In this document: positions 43,763 through 54,724 of the stretch, in pieces | How the letters are laid out: the number at the start of each line of letters is the position of its first letter | How positions within the stretch are numbered: the stretch's first letter is position 1 | NCBI GenBank assembly: GCA_027946555.1 | Contig: JAPEVC010000005.1 | Coordinates: forward strand, 1-64,000 | DNA: 64,000 nucleotides | Direction: 5' to 3' | Source: Gnomoniopsis sp. IMI 355080 | Taxonomy: Eukaryota; Ascomycota; Sordariomycetes; Diaporthales; Gnomoniaceae | Position numbers and translations under genes: made by a program | The notes under the pieces: generated by a model | Database searches by the model: none | The model's input: the letters and a program-made list of their open reading frames with translations, nothing else | Told to the model about the DNA's origin: nothing

Positions 43763-44545
43763 TGTCTTGAACCCTTTATTATCGTATGACTGTTGAGTGA
43801 GCACTCAGAGTTGGCTTCAACGGATGAACTGAGAGACCGGAGGGAGGTCTTGGTGCTTGGATGGTCAGTCGTAGGTACCTATGCAGAATGCTTCTCGTTC
43901 GAGTTGTATAGGTACTTAGGTAGGTATACATAAGTCGCCTGCTGCCTCATGCACCCGTCTTGTCTACACCAGGTGCTAATACAGTGTACCTATAAATACA
44001 AAGTCGTCCCCAATATTGATAAGGCGATTTAGATTACTCTCTTCAATCATGCGACAGTCTTCCTCACTGTACAAGAAAGTAGGTGTTAGTTGTACAATGA
44101 GCATAAAGCTCGAGTTTTGGCAAAAAAAAAAAGGAAAACGCAAAAACATACAACACCGGGTATTCGCTAGTGGTCACCCACCTAACTACTAATCCAGCCC
44201 TCAGTGGCTTATTTAGGGGAGAGCGGACGGGATCCCAAGTTGTCCACTGGGTATGGTCGTATATATCAGAAACCTCGTTGTACTGTATTAAGTAGTAGTA
44301 CTCGTTGCTCTGAACTCGCCAGGTCCATGATTTTTCTGACGTGCAACCTCGAGTCGTCTTCACAGTCTCGCGTCTTCCACCGCAAACAGACCCAGCTGCT
44401 GCCTCGACCTTTCAACCAGCTATCTGAATCCGCTTCCAACAATCGAGTGATCAATATTTGGGAACCCGCACCGCTCTCCGACACTCTCACTCTAATCAAC
44501 ACACATATTACAAGTGACTACCACAAAATACCAACCTCCAAAATC
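43763..44545. promoter_or_regulatory. Divergent promoter region, nas6 and prp46
   Basis: The 783-bp gap separates the start codons of nas6 (-) and prp46 (+). It carries GGTACCTA at about 43874-43881 and GGTACTTAGGTAGGTA at 43911-43926. The frame of prp46 is open upstream to about 44204 but MASEVSTSL at 44546 is the natural start. Confidence 0.4.
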
Positions 44546-46135
44546 ATGGCGAGCGAGGTCTCAACAAGCCTCGAGTCCCTCATCTCAAAGAACGCGAAAG
44601 CCACGAAGCTTGTTTACGCCGACACACAAGGCCGCAAGAGGATACGCCTCGATCCAGCCCTCGACATCGAGCCTGAAGCCGACAAGGACGCCCTTTCCAT
44701 CCGCCTGCATGCCGAATACAACGATGTCCTCACCCTGCCCGAAGCCCTTGCCGCAAAGCAGACCGCCGCTGCTGGCGTACGGAAGAGAGTGAAGAAACCT
44801 GCCGCCGCAGGCGAAAATGCCGCGACACCCTCGGAGGAGAACACGCGCAAGCTGATCGAAGGCATCCCGACGAAGGCGACAAACGGCAAGCCTGGCGCGG
44901 GCCCGCAGAGCGGCGCGCTGGTACAGTTTCGGAAACCAACAGTGGGGACAGGTGCCGGCGCAGGTGCGGGTGGGCCGGGAGGCGGCACGCAGACCACCAG
45001 CTTGATGCGCATGAGTGAGGCGCTTGCTGCGCAGCCAAAGCCCGAGTGGCACAAGCCGTGGAAGCTGCACAAGGTGATCTCGGGCCACCTAGGATGGGTG
45101 CGCAGCGTCGCCGTGGAGCCGAACAATAAATGGTTCGTGACTGGGAGTGGCGATAGGACGATCAAGGTGTGGGATCTAGCGTCAGGACAGCTGCGCCTGA
45201 CGCTGACGGGGCATATTTCGACGGTGCGTGGGCTGGCGGTATCGCCTAGGCACCCGTATCTATTCTCATGCGGCGAGGACAAGATGGTGAAGTGTTGGGA
45301 TCTGGAGACGAATAAGGTAATTCGCCATTATCATGGGCATCTTTCTGGTGTGTATACACTTGCGCTGCATCCAACGCTTGATGTGCTGGTAACAGGCGGA
45401 CGCGACGGTGTGGCACGGGTGTGGGACATGCGGACCAGGAGTAACATGTGAGTGCCTCTCATCTTCATGATCTTTGTTGCTTGATTACTGACGATCGCTA
45501 CAGCCACGTGCTGAGTGGACACACGCAGACAGTGAGCAGTCTTGTTTGTCAGGAGGCCGACCCTCAGGTCATAACAGGGTCTCTGGACAGCCACGTTCGC
45601 ATGTGGGATCTCGCTGCCGGCAAGACAATGGGCGTCCTGACCCATCACAAGAAGGGTGTGCGGGCTCTTGCATCACATCCGTCTGAGTTTACCTTTGCCA
45701 CTGGAAGCACGTCCAGCATCAAGCAATTCAAGTGCCCGGAAGGCGCTTTCATGCAAAACTTTGAGGGGCACAATGCCATCATCAACACGCTAGCCGTGAA
45801 CAACGACAACATTCTGTTTTCTGGTGGTGACAACGGCTCCATGAGCTTCTGGGTAAGTTCGACATCCTCCATAGTCGTTCACTTTGTATTCAATCTAACG
45901 GGCGAAACAGGACTGGAAGACCGGCTACCGCTATCAAGCCATGGACACAATTGCGCAGCCTGGCTCGCTTGATGCTGAGAACGGCGTGTTCTGTTCTACA
46001 TTTGATCACTCTGGTCTGCGACTGATCAATGGCGAGGCGGACAAAACGATCAAAATATGGAAGCCGGACGACGAAGCGACGCCCGAATCTCACCCTATTG
46101 AGTGGAAGCCCACTCTGGCCAGGCGGAAGTACTAA
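44546..46135 (+). CDS. prp46: Pre-mRNA-splicing factor Prp46/PLRG1, WD40
   Basis: Exons 44546-45447, 45504-45852 and 45911-46135 (introns 56 and 58 nt) give 491 residues. Residues about 1-165 are Ala/Gly/Lys-rich and disordered. Seven WD repeats follow, beginning WKLHKVISGHLGWVRSVAV and including GDRTIKVWDLASGQL, EDKMVKCWDLETNKV, GRDGVARVWDMRT, LDSHVRMWDLAAGKT and ADKTIKIWKPDD. The protein ends RRKY. This order and wording match the Prp19/NineTeen-complex subunit Prp46 (Cwf1, PLRG1), which is needed for activation of the spliceosome in the nucleus. The gene is tail-to-tail with orc1, with only 67 bp between stop codons, so the 3' ends of the transcripts probably overlap. Confidence 0.95.
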
Positions 46136-46202
46136 GAGAAAACGGACTGTCCAGCTGGTTTTGCAGACCATAATATTAGTTGCATACCCATACATGGATA
46201 CC

Positions 46203-48590
46203 CTAAATAATCAGGCTCATCGCCTTGACATCAGGATCGTCTCTAAAAGCTAACCTGACTTCCTCGTCCCCCACTGCGAGTCGAATCTTGCTCGGTCTCT
46301 CCGCCTTATGTGCCTCCAAGTTGATTATGCCAGCTCCCGTGAGATCTACGGCCGCAGCTCCCAAGCCGGCCAGCCGAACCCCCTTCGCGTCAGGTCGTGT
46401 CTTGCTTTCCCAGACAGTATTAGAAGCCCCTCGTCGTGAACTCTTCTCTAGCAACTCCAGCTGCCGGTTTCCCGCAGCCAATCTGAACGCCTTCTGCATC
46501 TCCTCCAGCACATCTCCATACGTGCTCTCCGCCAAGCCCGTCCTCTGCGTCCTCGCTACCAGCGCCGCAAGCAATAGCCTCGAGGCGAATGGCAAAGCTC
46601 GCAAGTACTGCTGCAAGGGGCTGCTGGTCGCTTCGTTGATTGCCCTTCGTATAGTGTCAATGGTAACTCTACCAAATTTCTTTTTCTTGGTTGGCGTTTC
46701 CCCCTTGGCCTCTTGATCTCTCTGCCGCTTGCTTGGCGTGGCTGGAGTTGAGATCGGATCGGCGGCTTTCGCCTCTGCCTCTGCCAGCTCAACGGCCCGT
46801 CTGCAAATATCCAGTGCTCGTCGCGCATCACCACTCACAGCTGCTACCTTGCGGCTGGCAAATTGCACAGCGTCTGGTTCGACGATGTTGTCCGGGACGC
46901 CTTCCAGACGAGACTGGACAATCTTCATGAGTTGTTCATGGTTATAACCCGGGAATGTAATCCGCGTTAGGCCCAGACGACTGCTGATCTTGTTGCTGAG
47001 TGTTCTCTCGGGCAAGTCCATAGTGTTCGCCACGGCCAGCACAATCAACCGGCTATGTCTCAAGCCAGGCCAATTGAAGAAGTTGTACATGACACCCTGG
47101 TTCTTGGTGACTAACTGATCGAGCTCGTCCATGAGGACCACGCATGGCACTCTCCGTGGACTGGGATGGCTGAATTCTCTCTCCAGCAGATCCAAAGCCT
47201 GCGACGGACTCACTCGTTGCCCCTTAAGCGCCTCCCAAAGGAGCGAGTAAGACTGGTGAGGGTCTGTGATCTTCATACCGTTGATCTCGACAAAGATAAA
47301 ATCGTCGAGCTCATCTGAGCGGACGGACTCATCAAGTCGTGACACAACTTCCCGGACCGTTGCCGTCTTGCCCGTTCCTGGCGTCCCGGAGATGTAGATA
47401 CATGTCCCCATACCATCTGTAATGGCAGCCTCAAGGTGAGAGTAGACCAGGCTAAACTCTGATTCTCTACATGGTAGGCTGGTAGGTACTGATGCAACAT
47501 GGAGATTTTGTCGAGCAAGCTGAAAAGGAGAAGAGGCATGGTGGCTTGGTGATAGAACCCGTGTTGCTAATGGTGTGAACTCTAAGTGCTTCTTTACCAT
47601 AATTCTGCTCCGTAGTTAGCTAGTTGTTCATCCAGACTGCAACGACTCTTCAGCTGCCAGTTATCCACTTACTTTCTGTGGGATGACGGAGTCACTGGTT
47701 TTGACTTCCTCGGCGTTCCTTGATAACTTCGGGGCTTTTTCGGTGTAGACGGTTTTCTTGCAGATCCCCACTCTGCGTCGCCCTCACCTGCATCATCGTA
47801 CAAAGCATCAGGAGACTCCTCTCTTGAGGGCTTCAACTTTCGCCTTGTGGCCTTGGTGCCGCTCTTCACAAGCTCGATGAGTTTCTGAACATCCTCCACT
47901 CCTTGGTAGACCTCCTCCCATGAGAATTCGTCCGTGTATGTCGTCGTCCGCGTGTTACAACCTCTCCTGCAAACGAAGACCTTTCCGTAGTCTTTGGAAT
48001 TCCTCGGAATCTTACCCTGAGGATATGCCTTGTGGAATGCCTCTAACGACATAACCTTTGCCTTGCCATTCACAGATGCCAGTGGGTTGATATCCCACGA
48101 GGGCGTCAAATACAGCTCATTCTATAAATTCATGTCAGTTTTGTTTCCGCATCAGGGGCCCACGGTGTAGAGATGGACTGACCCAGTGACTGTCCGTCCG
48201 CTTCTTCTGCTTATTGCGAATTTCCTTCTCCGATGAGAACCACATGAAGTTTGCTGCCTTCTCACCGTCTTCCTCCTCCAGAAACTCGCATATGATACCA
48301 ACCCATGCCTCTCCCGTGCCTTCTGCCTTCAGCAAGACGGTATCGCCGACGCTGCACGTAAAGGAGCCCATCCTAGCAGCCACAATCTCCGACTCACCCT
48401 CGGTGATGCGCTTCCTCTTCCGGGCGGCGCCATCTTGCTTGCCCTGTAGAGTCTTCTGTTCATCTGCATAGACCCATTCCCAGGGATGATCATCTACGCC
48501 GAGTTCATCATCCGAGTCCGCTCGGGCAATACCTGAACGTGCGGCACGTTTGGGCCGTTTGGTGGTGCGAGGTGACTCAAAAGGCGACAT
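46203..48590 (-). CDS. orc1: Origin recognition complex subunit 1
   Basis: Exons 48590-48183, 48121-47673 and 47604-46203 (introns 61 and 68 nt) give 752 residues. Orc1 is the ATPase subunit of ORC, which marks replication origins and loads MCM. The N-terminal part is a BAH domain (around MGSFTCSVGDTVLLKAEGTG to SKDYGKVFVCRRGCNTRT), followed by a basic Ser/Pro-rich linker. The AAA+ domain has Walker A GTPGTGKT (359-366) and Walker B VLMDELDQL with the DE pair at about 445-446. Sensor 1 is VLAVANTMDLPER, and sensor 2 lies in SGDARRALDICRRAVELAE. A basic insert TPTKKKKFG follows, then the winged-helix region. The length is at the short end for the family but no motif is missing. Confidence 0.95.
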
Positions 48591-49960
48591 GATGATGTCT
48601 CCTGAATTTTCCCATCAGACGAGGCGACGATGGCGAGCTTGCTAGTGAGTCGGCGTACCAAATCCGATTTTGCTGACAGAAGGCTAGTCCCAGAGACAAA
48701 GTAGTCGAGTCGCGAATTAAAGTGGTTTTGAGATTCGAGACGCGTCGACGCGATCCCTGTCAGTCGCGGGCAACCTATGCGGCAATCGGGGCTTATCAGC
48801 TTAGTCGGACGACACTCCCCGCGTATGCCATTAAGGGAATTCCGGACAGATGGTTGGGGACCACCACCATAATTTCTTGTTTGTTAAGAGATATCGGACA
48901 TGTTATTTGAATGCAAAATCCTTGAGATCCCTTTTGCATTCAGACTGCAATGGCGGTCTCATACACTTGCGTCCCCATATATTTCAGCATTGTGCGAAAG
49001 GCAAGCGCGATACTAAAGGCTCAAGCAAATTGAGGCCAGCGCAAGGATACATCTCCATTGCACTGTCATTTGGAGATGATTAGGTAGGCACTAATCCACT
49101 CTATGACCAACTTGTAGTCTTTGATAATTCCTCAGGTTCCCCTTTGTACCATCTATTAATAGAACTCGATTCTACCAACTGCAAAGAACTCGAGAATACA
49201 AGACATTTAGAGGACGTTGCTTTCTTCTCAAGCAGACTACTAGACACAAGAATGAAAACTCAAGGTTTTGATATTGATTGCAATACTGCTTGTCTAAGGA
49301 TCATCAAAAGTCAAGGGAAGTGAAATCATATACCACACCGCGTCTCCTAATCTGAGAGACAGATTCTGATCTGTGCAACTTTCGCAAGAACAATTCAGAT
49401 ATCCCTACTTGTTGTCCTCCTTGCACACATATCTACTGGCTCTGGTATTCTGCATTTAGGTATTTTCATTCCTTGTTGTTGTGGACTTTGTTGAGAGGGA
49501 TTGGGCGATATCACTGAGATTAATTCAACGGAAGGTGCTACCATGACCTCTCCAATTACGGGATATTACAAGTTTCACCAGCAAGTTCAGGAAGGTGCAC
49601 CCAAATGGGAGCTTACCCGTTGCTATGTAGCGGATCACAATATTCGCATTTCCTAGGATGTTGCTCTTATGAGATCGTCAGGACATTTCCCCCAAGTTTG
49701 TCAGCACGTGTTCTTTCAAATATTCGAAAGGACCATTTCTCTTTCATCCATCAATGCAAACAACCCAATGTGCGCTGCCACATTTTGAGGATTCTTGAGA
49801 GGTCTTGGACCTGCATTGGCTCACCTTGAACATTTCCCCGGATAGAATTCATCACCACGGACACAGCGCTCAACCTTTCCAGCCAGCCTTCTTTGTCCGG
49901 CCAAAACCTACAAAATAATCCACCGCTCAGCCACTCCTCCAAACGTTGTCTCTCAGCATC
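48591..49960. other. Divergent intergenic region, 1.4 kb
   Basis: Between orc1 (-) and the 580-aa gene (+). The promoters of both should lie here. Frames near 48722-49083 and 49605-49829 are short and motif-free. Confidence 0.45.
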
Positions 49961-51826
49961 ATGAGTTCCAACAATCTCAAGGCCCGTGCCGATGGCGCCT
50001 GGGGCCATCAAAATCTCTTCGTTCCGGATCGATCACATGCGATTCGAAAGATTGTCAAGGAGGACTTCCGAGGAGCCACACCAGCGGGCCTCATTGCAAG
50101 TCTGTCCACAATTCAACAAGATCCTTTCTGTACTAACACATATCACATAGTCCGTGATCCTTGCCTTGCCTTCAGATAAGAGTGAATTCCGCATCGATCT
50201 GGAAGATATGATGATGAGAAAGGCTCTTGACGAGGTCAGGGTCCGATGCCAGGTTTGGATCGACTGCTTCAGCGATGAAGGTCACCTCCTCATCGCAGCT
50301 AGAAAGCTACAGTACATTCAGAATGGCCTACAAGAGGTTCGCGAGTGGATATTGGCACAGTCCAGCGAGCTGAAGTGCAACGCTACGACTCTTGTCCATC
50401 GCACTGGAGATGGCCCTCACTTCTGCATCCAGCTGAAACCCACTCAGGAACTTGGACTTGGCAAAAACATCAGTGATGGTTGGCGTGGTGTTTCCCTACT
50501 TGGGGGCGTGAAGGACGAGGATACATTGAACAGCATTGCAGAAGATGGTCTCGACGCTGTGCACTGGAACAACCAGAGTAGCAACAACGCGATCATTACG
50601 AAGCAACTTCTCGACGCTATTGAGCTTGCAGCCAGGCTCATGCGACCAGACGTGGGCCGAAAATACTTGAGAATTCATCTTGGAATACGCTCTCTGTCAA
50701 AGAGAAAGACTAAGGGCATGGCGCTCAATGAGTATACGACTCAACAGTTCCGAACTCTCATGAGGAGTGCCACCGAACGTGGTCACGTCAATTTCCGCCT
50801 ATGGCAAGTCTCTCTATCATCCTCATTGATACCTGTCACACCGCCGATATCCCACTAACCTTGGCAAACAGCTTCGGTGACGACAAACTCACTAAACTTA
50901 TTCTCCAGCACACCTATAAGACAGACAACCCGGAAGAACCTGCCATGAGAAGATTTGTTGCGCTCGACGCAACCATCGATCGGCTCACTGATGTCAAGCC
51001 GCGCTTCTGTCTGGTCTTCTTCTCAGGGAATTTCCGCATCGAGATGGACATCCATATGGAACCTAGTAGGACCATGTCTTCTCAACGAGCCAAGCGTATG
51101 AACCTGCCCACGGCTTCCTCTCCTCGAGTTTTCAGATTCAACAAAACGGTCGATGCGGAGATTGTAGTGGCCTGTCCCGATATGAAGGTTGACTGGCAGC
51201 TCTCTGTCGACTCAGATATCAGTGCCGACGTAGTCCACAACAAATTCCGGGACCTGGCCAAAGAGCTACGTTTCGATCCAGTACTTGAGGATGGTCAGAT
51301 GTTTCCAATCGCTCATGCGTCTCGTGTCTCTCTGAGGAACGCCAACATCGATAGTGTGGCTTGTAGAGCCATCTGGACATTCGAATGTGTGGAGGCACCA
51401 TGCCGCATCGACTTCACGGAGTATCATGACTGGGATGCTCATCCGCTCTCCAAGTTCATGGAGCAGTGCCCTCAGGTTACTGAATTTCATTTTTCTACCA
51501 CTGGACGCAATTGCCCTCTTCCAAACAAGTCGTGCGCCGTGTCCCTTTACGGCGATGACTGGGATGAGAAGTTGAGAAACTTGAGTCCGGCAAGTGGAAA
51601 ATTTGCCGAACAAATCATCGACCTCTTCGGTCATGGGGTCGACGGCAAGCGGTATGTGGATAGTCTGATACAGGAGGTTGAATTCCTCCTGGGTATCACT
51701 TCTCAAGCGGCAGTAGAGGCTGAATCCCTTGGTCAGCCGACCCAAGCCACAACAAAGGTCGCCTCTGCTGTCGACACCGCAGCACGAGCAGCAACTGAAA
51801 TTGATCTCATCGACTTTTCGGAATAA
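49961..51826 (+). CDS. 580-aa protein of unknown function
   Basis: Exons 49961-50095, 50151-50803 and 50872-51826 give 580 residues. Both introns are best read with GC donors (ATT|GCAAGT and TG|GCAAGT). Both have excellent CTAAC branch sites (TACTAAC before CACATAG; CACTAAC before AAACAG), and the nearest GT donors break the frame. The protein starts MSSNNLKARADGAWGHQNLF. It is mixed alpha/beta and mostly soluble, with pieces such as EFRIDLEDMMMRKALDEVRV, RPDVGRKYLRIHLGIRSLS, FRIEMDIHMEPS, and a C-terminal region ending EIDLIDFSE. No signal peptide, membrane span or known catalytic motif is seen. Its general build (beta-rich core, acidic C-terminus) recalls the 870-aa protein at 21456, but I cannot show homology by eye. 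Confidence 0.75.
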
Positions 51827-52238
51827 GTGGCAGAAGCGATGGAGCCTCCAGACATATAAAGACTCGTATATACCTGTGGGCCTGTGCGGTATGCATCTCT
51901 TAGGTGAGATCAGATGAAGAACGAGAGAACGAATCGCAAAGAAATCTTAAGACTGGTGGTGGATGTGGCTTTTGTAGGACACGATTCTGGACCTTCCGGA
52001 ACTTGGTAGTAAATGAAGGCGTGGGATCATGACATAACTGTAGGGCGTCATGTAGTGTTGTTATCTATGAATGGCCAGCATACCGGGGTGAGTTTACCTG
52101 TGGCAGCACTGTCCCTTTTGACGGTCGATTTTGTCAAAGCCACGACCTATAAGATCTTCTTCACGTAGGACACAAAATTCACTGCATGAAGTTTAGATAC
52201 GCACAGCTCAATGACTTTCGATTTCGGTATGTGAGGTG
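51827..52238. other. Convergent 3' intergenic region
   Basis: Between the 580-aa gene and the prefoldin 5 stop. It holds both 3' untranslated regions and nothing else recognisable. Confidence 0.45.
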
Positions 52239-52942
52239 TTATGATGATGCCTTGGGGGCTGCGCTGTTAGCCAGGATCTTGGTCTTCAAGACCTCTTCCA
52301 CTGCTCTCAGCGTATTCGACTTGTTCTGCACGATGGTTTCAAGGTCGGCGATATTCCCTCCCAAATCCTTGATCTTTCCCTCGTAGAATTCTGTGGCACT
52401 CTTGACATCCTTTTCGATTGTGAGTAGGTTGTGTTAAAGGGACAAGTCGTAGGGCATGAGTTATACTGACCTTCTCAATATAGAACCCTGTGCCAATATC
52501 CACCAGTACCCGATCAGGTCTCGATATTTGGCCCTTGACGTATAGAGAGTTGGTCAAGGGCACCAAGATTTCTTTCTTGTCTGCTCGCATGTATCAGCAA
52601 TACTGTCTGCAAAAGGTCTCGACAAGTCCGCGTTGGCAGGGCTTTGCGTTCGAGGCACAACCACATCGTGCCCGATGCTTATAAGTGCTCACCTGGCGTA
52701 GTCCCCTGCAACTTCACACAGCGAAGGCAGTCCTTAAACTTTATCTGTGCGGCCTGCAGTTGCGCAAAGGACGTCGTAAGATGCTCTACCTCCTCGTCTA
52801 ACTGCTTCTTGACTTGCGTGAGCTGCTGGGCGCTCAGGCTGTCGAGGCTCACTGCGAGTATTGGTTAGCTTCGAGATCAAGATGACTGGGCAGATCAAAA
52901 CCGCGAATTCATACCTCCTTGCTGCTGTGATCCTCCCGACAT
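52239..52942 (-). CDS. pfd5: Prefoldin subunit 5
   Basis: Exons 52942-52915, 52851-52693, 52580-52471 and 52409-52239 (introns 63, 112 and 61 nt) give 155 residues, the size of an alpha-type prefoldin subunit. It starts MSGGSQQQG. Helix 1 contains LDSLSAQQLTQVKKQLDEEV and FKDCLRCVKLQ. The double hairpin contains KEILVPLTNSLYVKGQI and VLVDIGTGFYIEK, characteristic of Pfd5 (Gim5, MM-1). Helix 2 contains FYEGKIKDLGGNIADLETIV. The protein joins Pfd1 and four other subunits in the cytosolic hexamer that delivers actin and tubulin to CCT. Head-to-head with vps37: only 281 bp separate the two start codons. Confidence 0.94.
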
Positions 52943-53223
52943 CTTGAGGAATGACGCCGCAAAAGTGAAGATTGACGGCGTGTCCAGGCTGTTGCATGAG
53001 ATGTTCAGCATTCGTTACTGCGAACTTCAGTGAGCAAGACGGCGTGGGTTAGGGTCGATAAGGGCTTATCGACTGTGCTGAGGGTACCGTCCCTAGGTAC
53101 CCCAAACGTCACGACAAGCGTGCTGTAGTCCCTCCAAGACCCGCATTCACCCCTCCTCGTCTATTTGAATCACGGCGTTGAAGACACTCGATTGACAGTC
53201 ATATTCGTTTGCGCTACAACAAC
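52943..53223. promoter_or_regulatory. Short bidirectional promoter, pfd5/vps37
   Basis: The 281-bp spacer between divergent start codons must serve both genes. It contains an inverted repeat TCGATAAGGGCTTATCGA at 53055-53072 that holds two opposed GATA motifs, and CCTAGGTACC near 53092-53102. Confidence 0.6.
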
Positions 53224-54073
53224 ATGGATAGGTTTGAGGAGCTCTACGCAAGCACACCACCCGCTCCTCCACCGAAACCAGGGAGCCACGAGGTCTCCGC
53301 CATCAATACACCCGTCACAAGCCAGTCTCCGCGACCTGCACCGCCTGTGCCCGATCAGCAACTACATTCAGACCTGCCCGAGGCCTCTGGCCTCACGACG
53401 GCACAAAACGCGCAAATTGCGCGGCCCCAGGCGATCCCGGATCCGGGCGAACAGTGGTTGCCCCGATTCTTGGAGGATAAACAGTACGGGCTCTCTCTCA
53501 CCTAACCCAAGCGTAAAGCTGTACAAGCGGGTCTGGACATTGGCACTTCTAACCGTTCTTCTCGCATCTAGGAAGCAAGACCTCGCCGAGATCCTCTCTA
53601 CCGCAAACCTGCTCTCCGGCCTCACCCACGCGCCCTCCACCGCGCACCCTTCCACTCTCGCGAGCACCGAAGCCCTCTCCACCTCCCTCTCCGAAAACGT
53701 CGATCTCGCAACGCACCTCCTCGAGCTAGAGCAGCGCCTGGCCCACACACGCTCGTCCACACAATCCCTCCTGCTGTCCACGCATGCGTTGGAGCGACAG
53801 TGGAGTGCGAAGCAGAGCGAGATGGACCATGCGCTTAGCCCCTTTGCTCCGGCGAGTCTGTACCAGCGGCTAGGTGCCGGTCTGACCGAGCAGGAGGGTG
53901 TCTGTGCTGCGCTGGAAGAGAGCTTTCTGGACGGCGAGGGCGAGGGCGGCATGGCGAGCGAGAGGGATGTTGTGGACTGGGTCAAGAGATATAGGGAAGC
54001 CAGGAGAGGGTATTATTTGAGGAGGGAGAGAAAGGAGAGGTGGGACGAAGGTCGGGTGGGGGGCTGGCGATGA
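53224..54073 (+). CDS. vps37: ESCRT-I subunit Vps37 (Mod_r domain)
   Basis: Exons 53224-53483 and 53572-54073 (88-nt intron with CTAAC branch) give 253 residues. Residues 1-75 are Pro-rich (STPPAPPPKPGSH), common at the start of fungal Vps37. After DPGEQWLPRFLEDKQKQDL the Mod_r domain follows: ENVDLATHLLELEQRLAHTR, LLLSTHALERQWSAKQSEMD and APASLYQRLGAGLTEQEGVC. The C-terminus ends in basic, Arg-rich helices (YREARRGYYLRRERKERW). Vps37 bridges Vps23 and Vps28/Mvb12 in ESCRT-I, which sorts ubiquitinated membrane proteins into multivesicular endosomes. Confidence 0.9.
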
Positions 54074-54724
54074 GATTCGGGCGCACTCGAAGCAAGGTTA
54101 CCTTGCATCCACACTCCTATCAGCTGGTGACGACTATGCTCGTGTCGACAGATCTCTACGATCAATTGGCAATGTTGCCTCCGTCTTCCATCGCCGCTTC
54201 TTACAGCCTACGTAAACTCTCAACGAGAAGAGCTTGGCTAATCACGAATGTCCCTCCGGGAGCCGAGTCTGAGCCGATTCCAGCTGCCGAGATGGTCTCT
54301 CTCAGAGTACAGCGCTGTGCCTCGAGTAGTCTGCACAGCAGCAGCCGGAAAGACCGAGGCCAGACTGTATATTGGTCAGACTATATCGAGGACACGCACC
54401 ATGAGACGGCTGATCGATCAGTCCGTTGCAATCTGGGAACAGAAAAATTTGGTCGAGATCAGATCACTATTGGACCTGAATGGTGCTATGGAATCTTCCC
54501 GTAGCCGGGGAGAGGTATCTAGATGCTATGACGTGTCTAACGAGCGCTGTGATCATAAATCCGTGTAGCCACATATATAGCTGGGCGAAATGAAAAATGC
54601 GACAGCAAGACAGCTTGTTGATTGTCTTGTTGGCCAAATGCGACCCATGTCCAGATAAACCTAAGTATCCGAAATCATGTAGTCGTATGCAAACACACTT
54701 CCCGGCCCGCGAGAGCGAGCCATC
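54074..54724. other. Convergent 3' intergenic region
   Basis: Between vps37 (+) and the 325-aa gene (-). No coding region, RNA gene or repeat recognised. Confidence 0.45.

Noticed and set aside
50100..50150. GT donor at 50100 for the first intron of the 580-aa gene
   Set aside because: Gives a 51-nt intron that keeps the original frame and runs into a stop just downstream (CLAFR then TAA), losing the rest of the protein.
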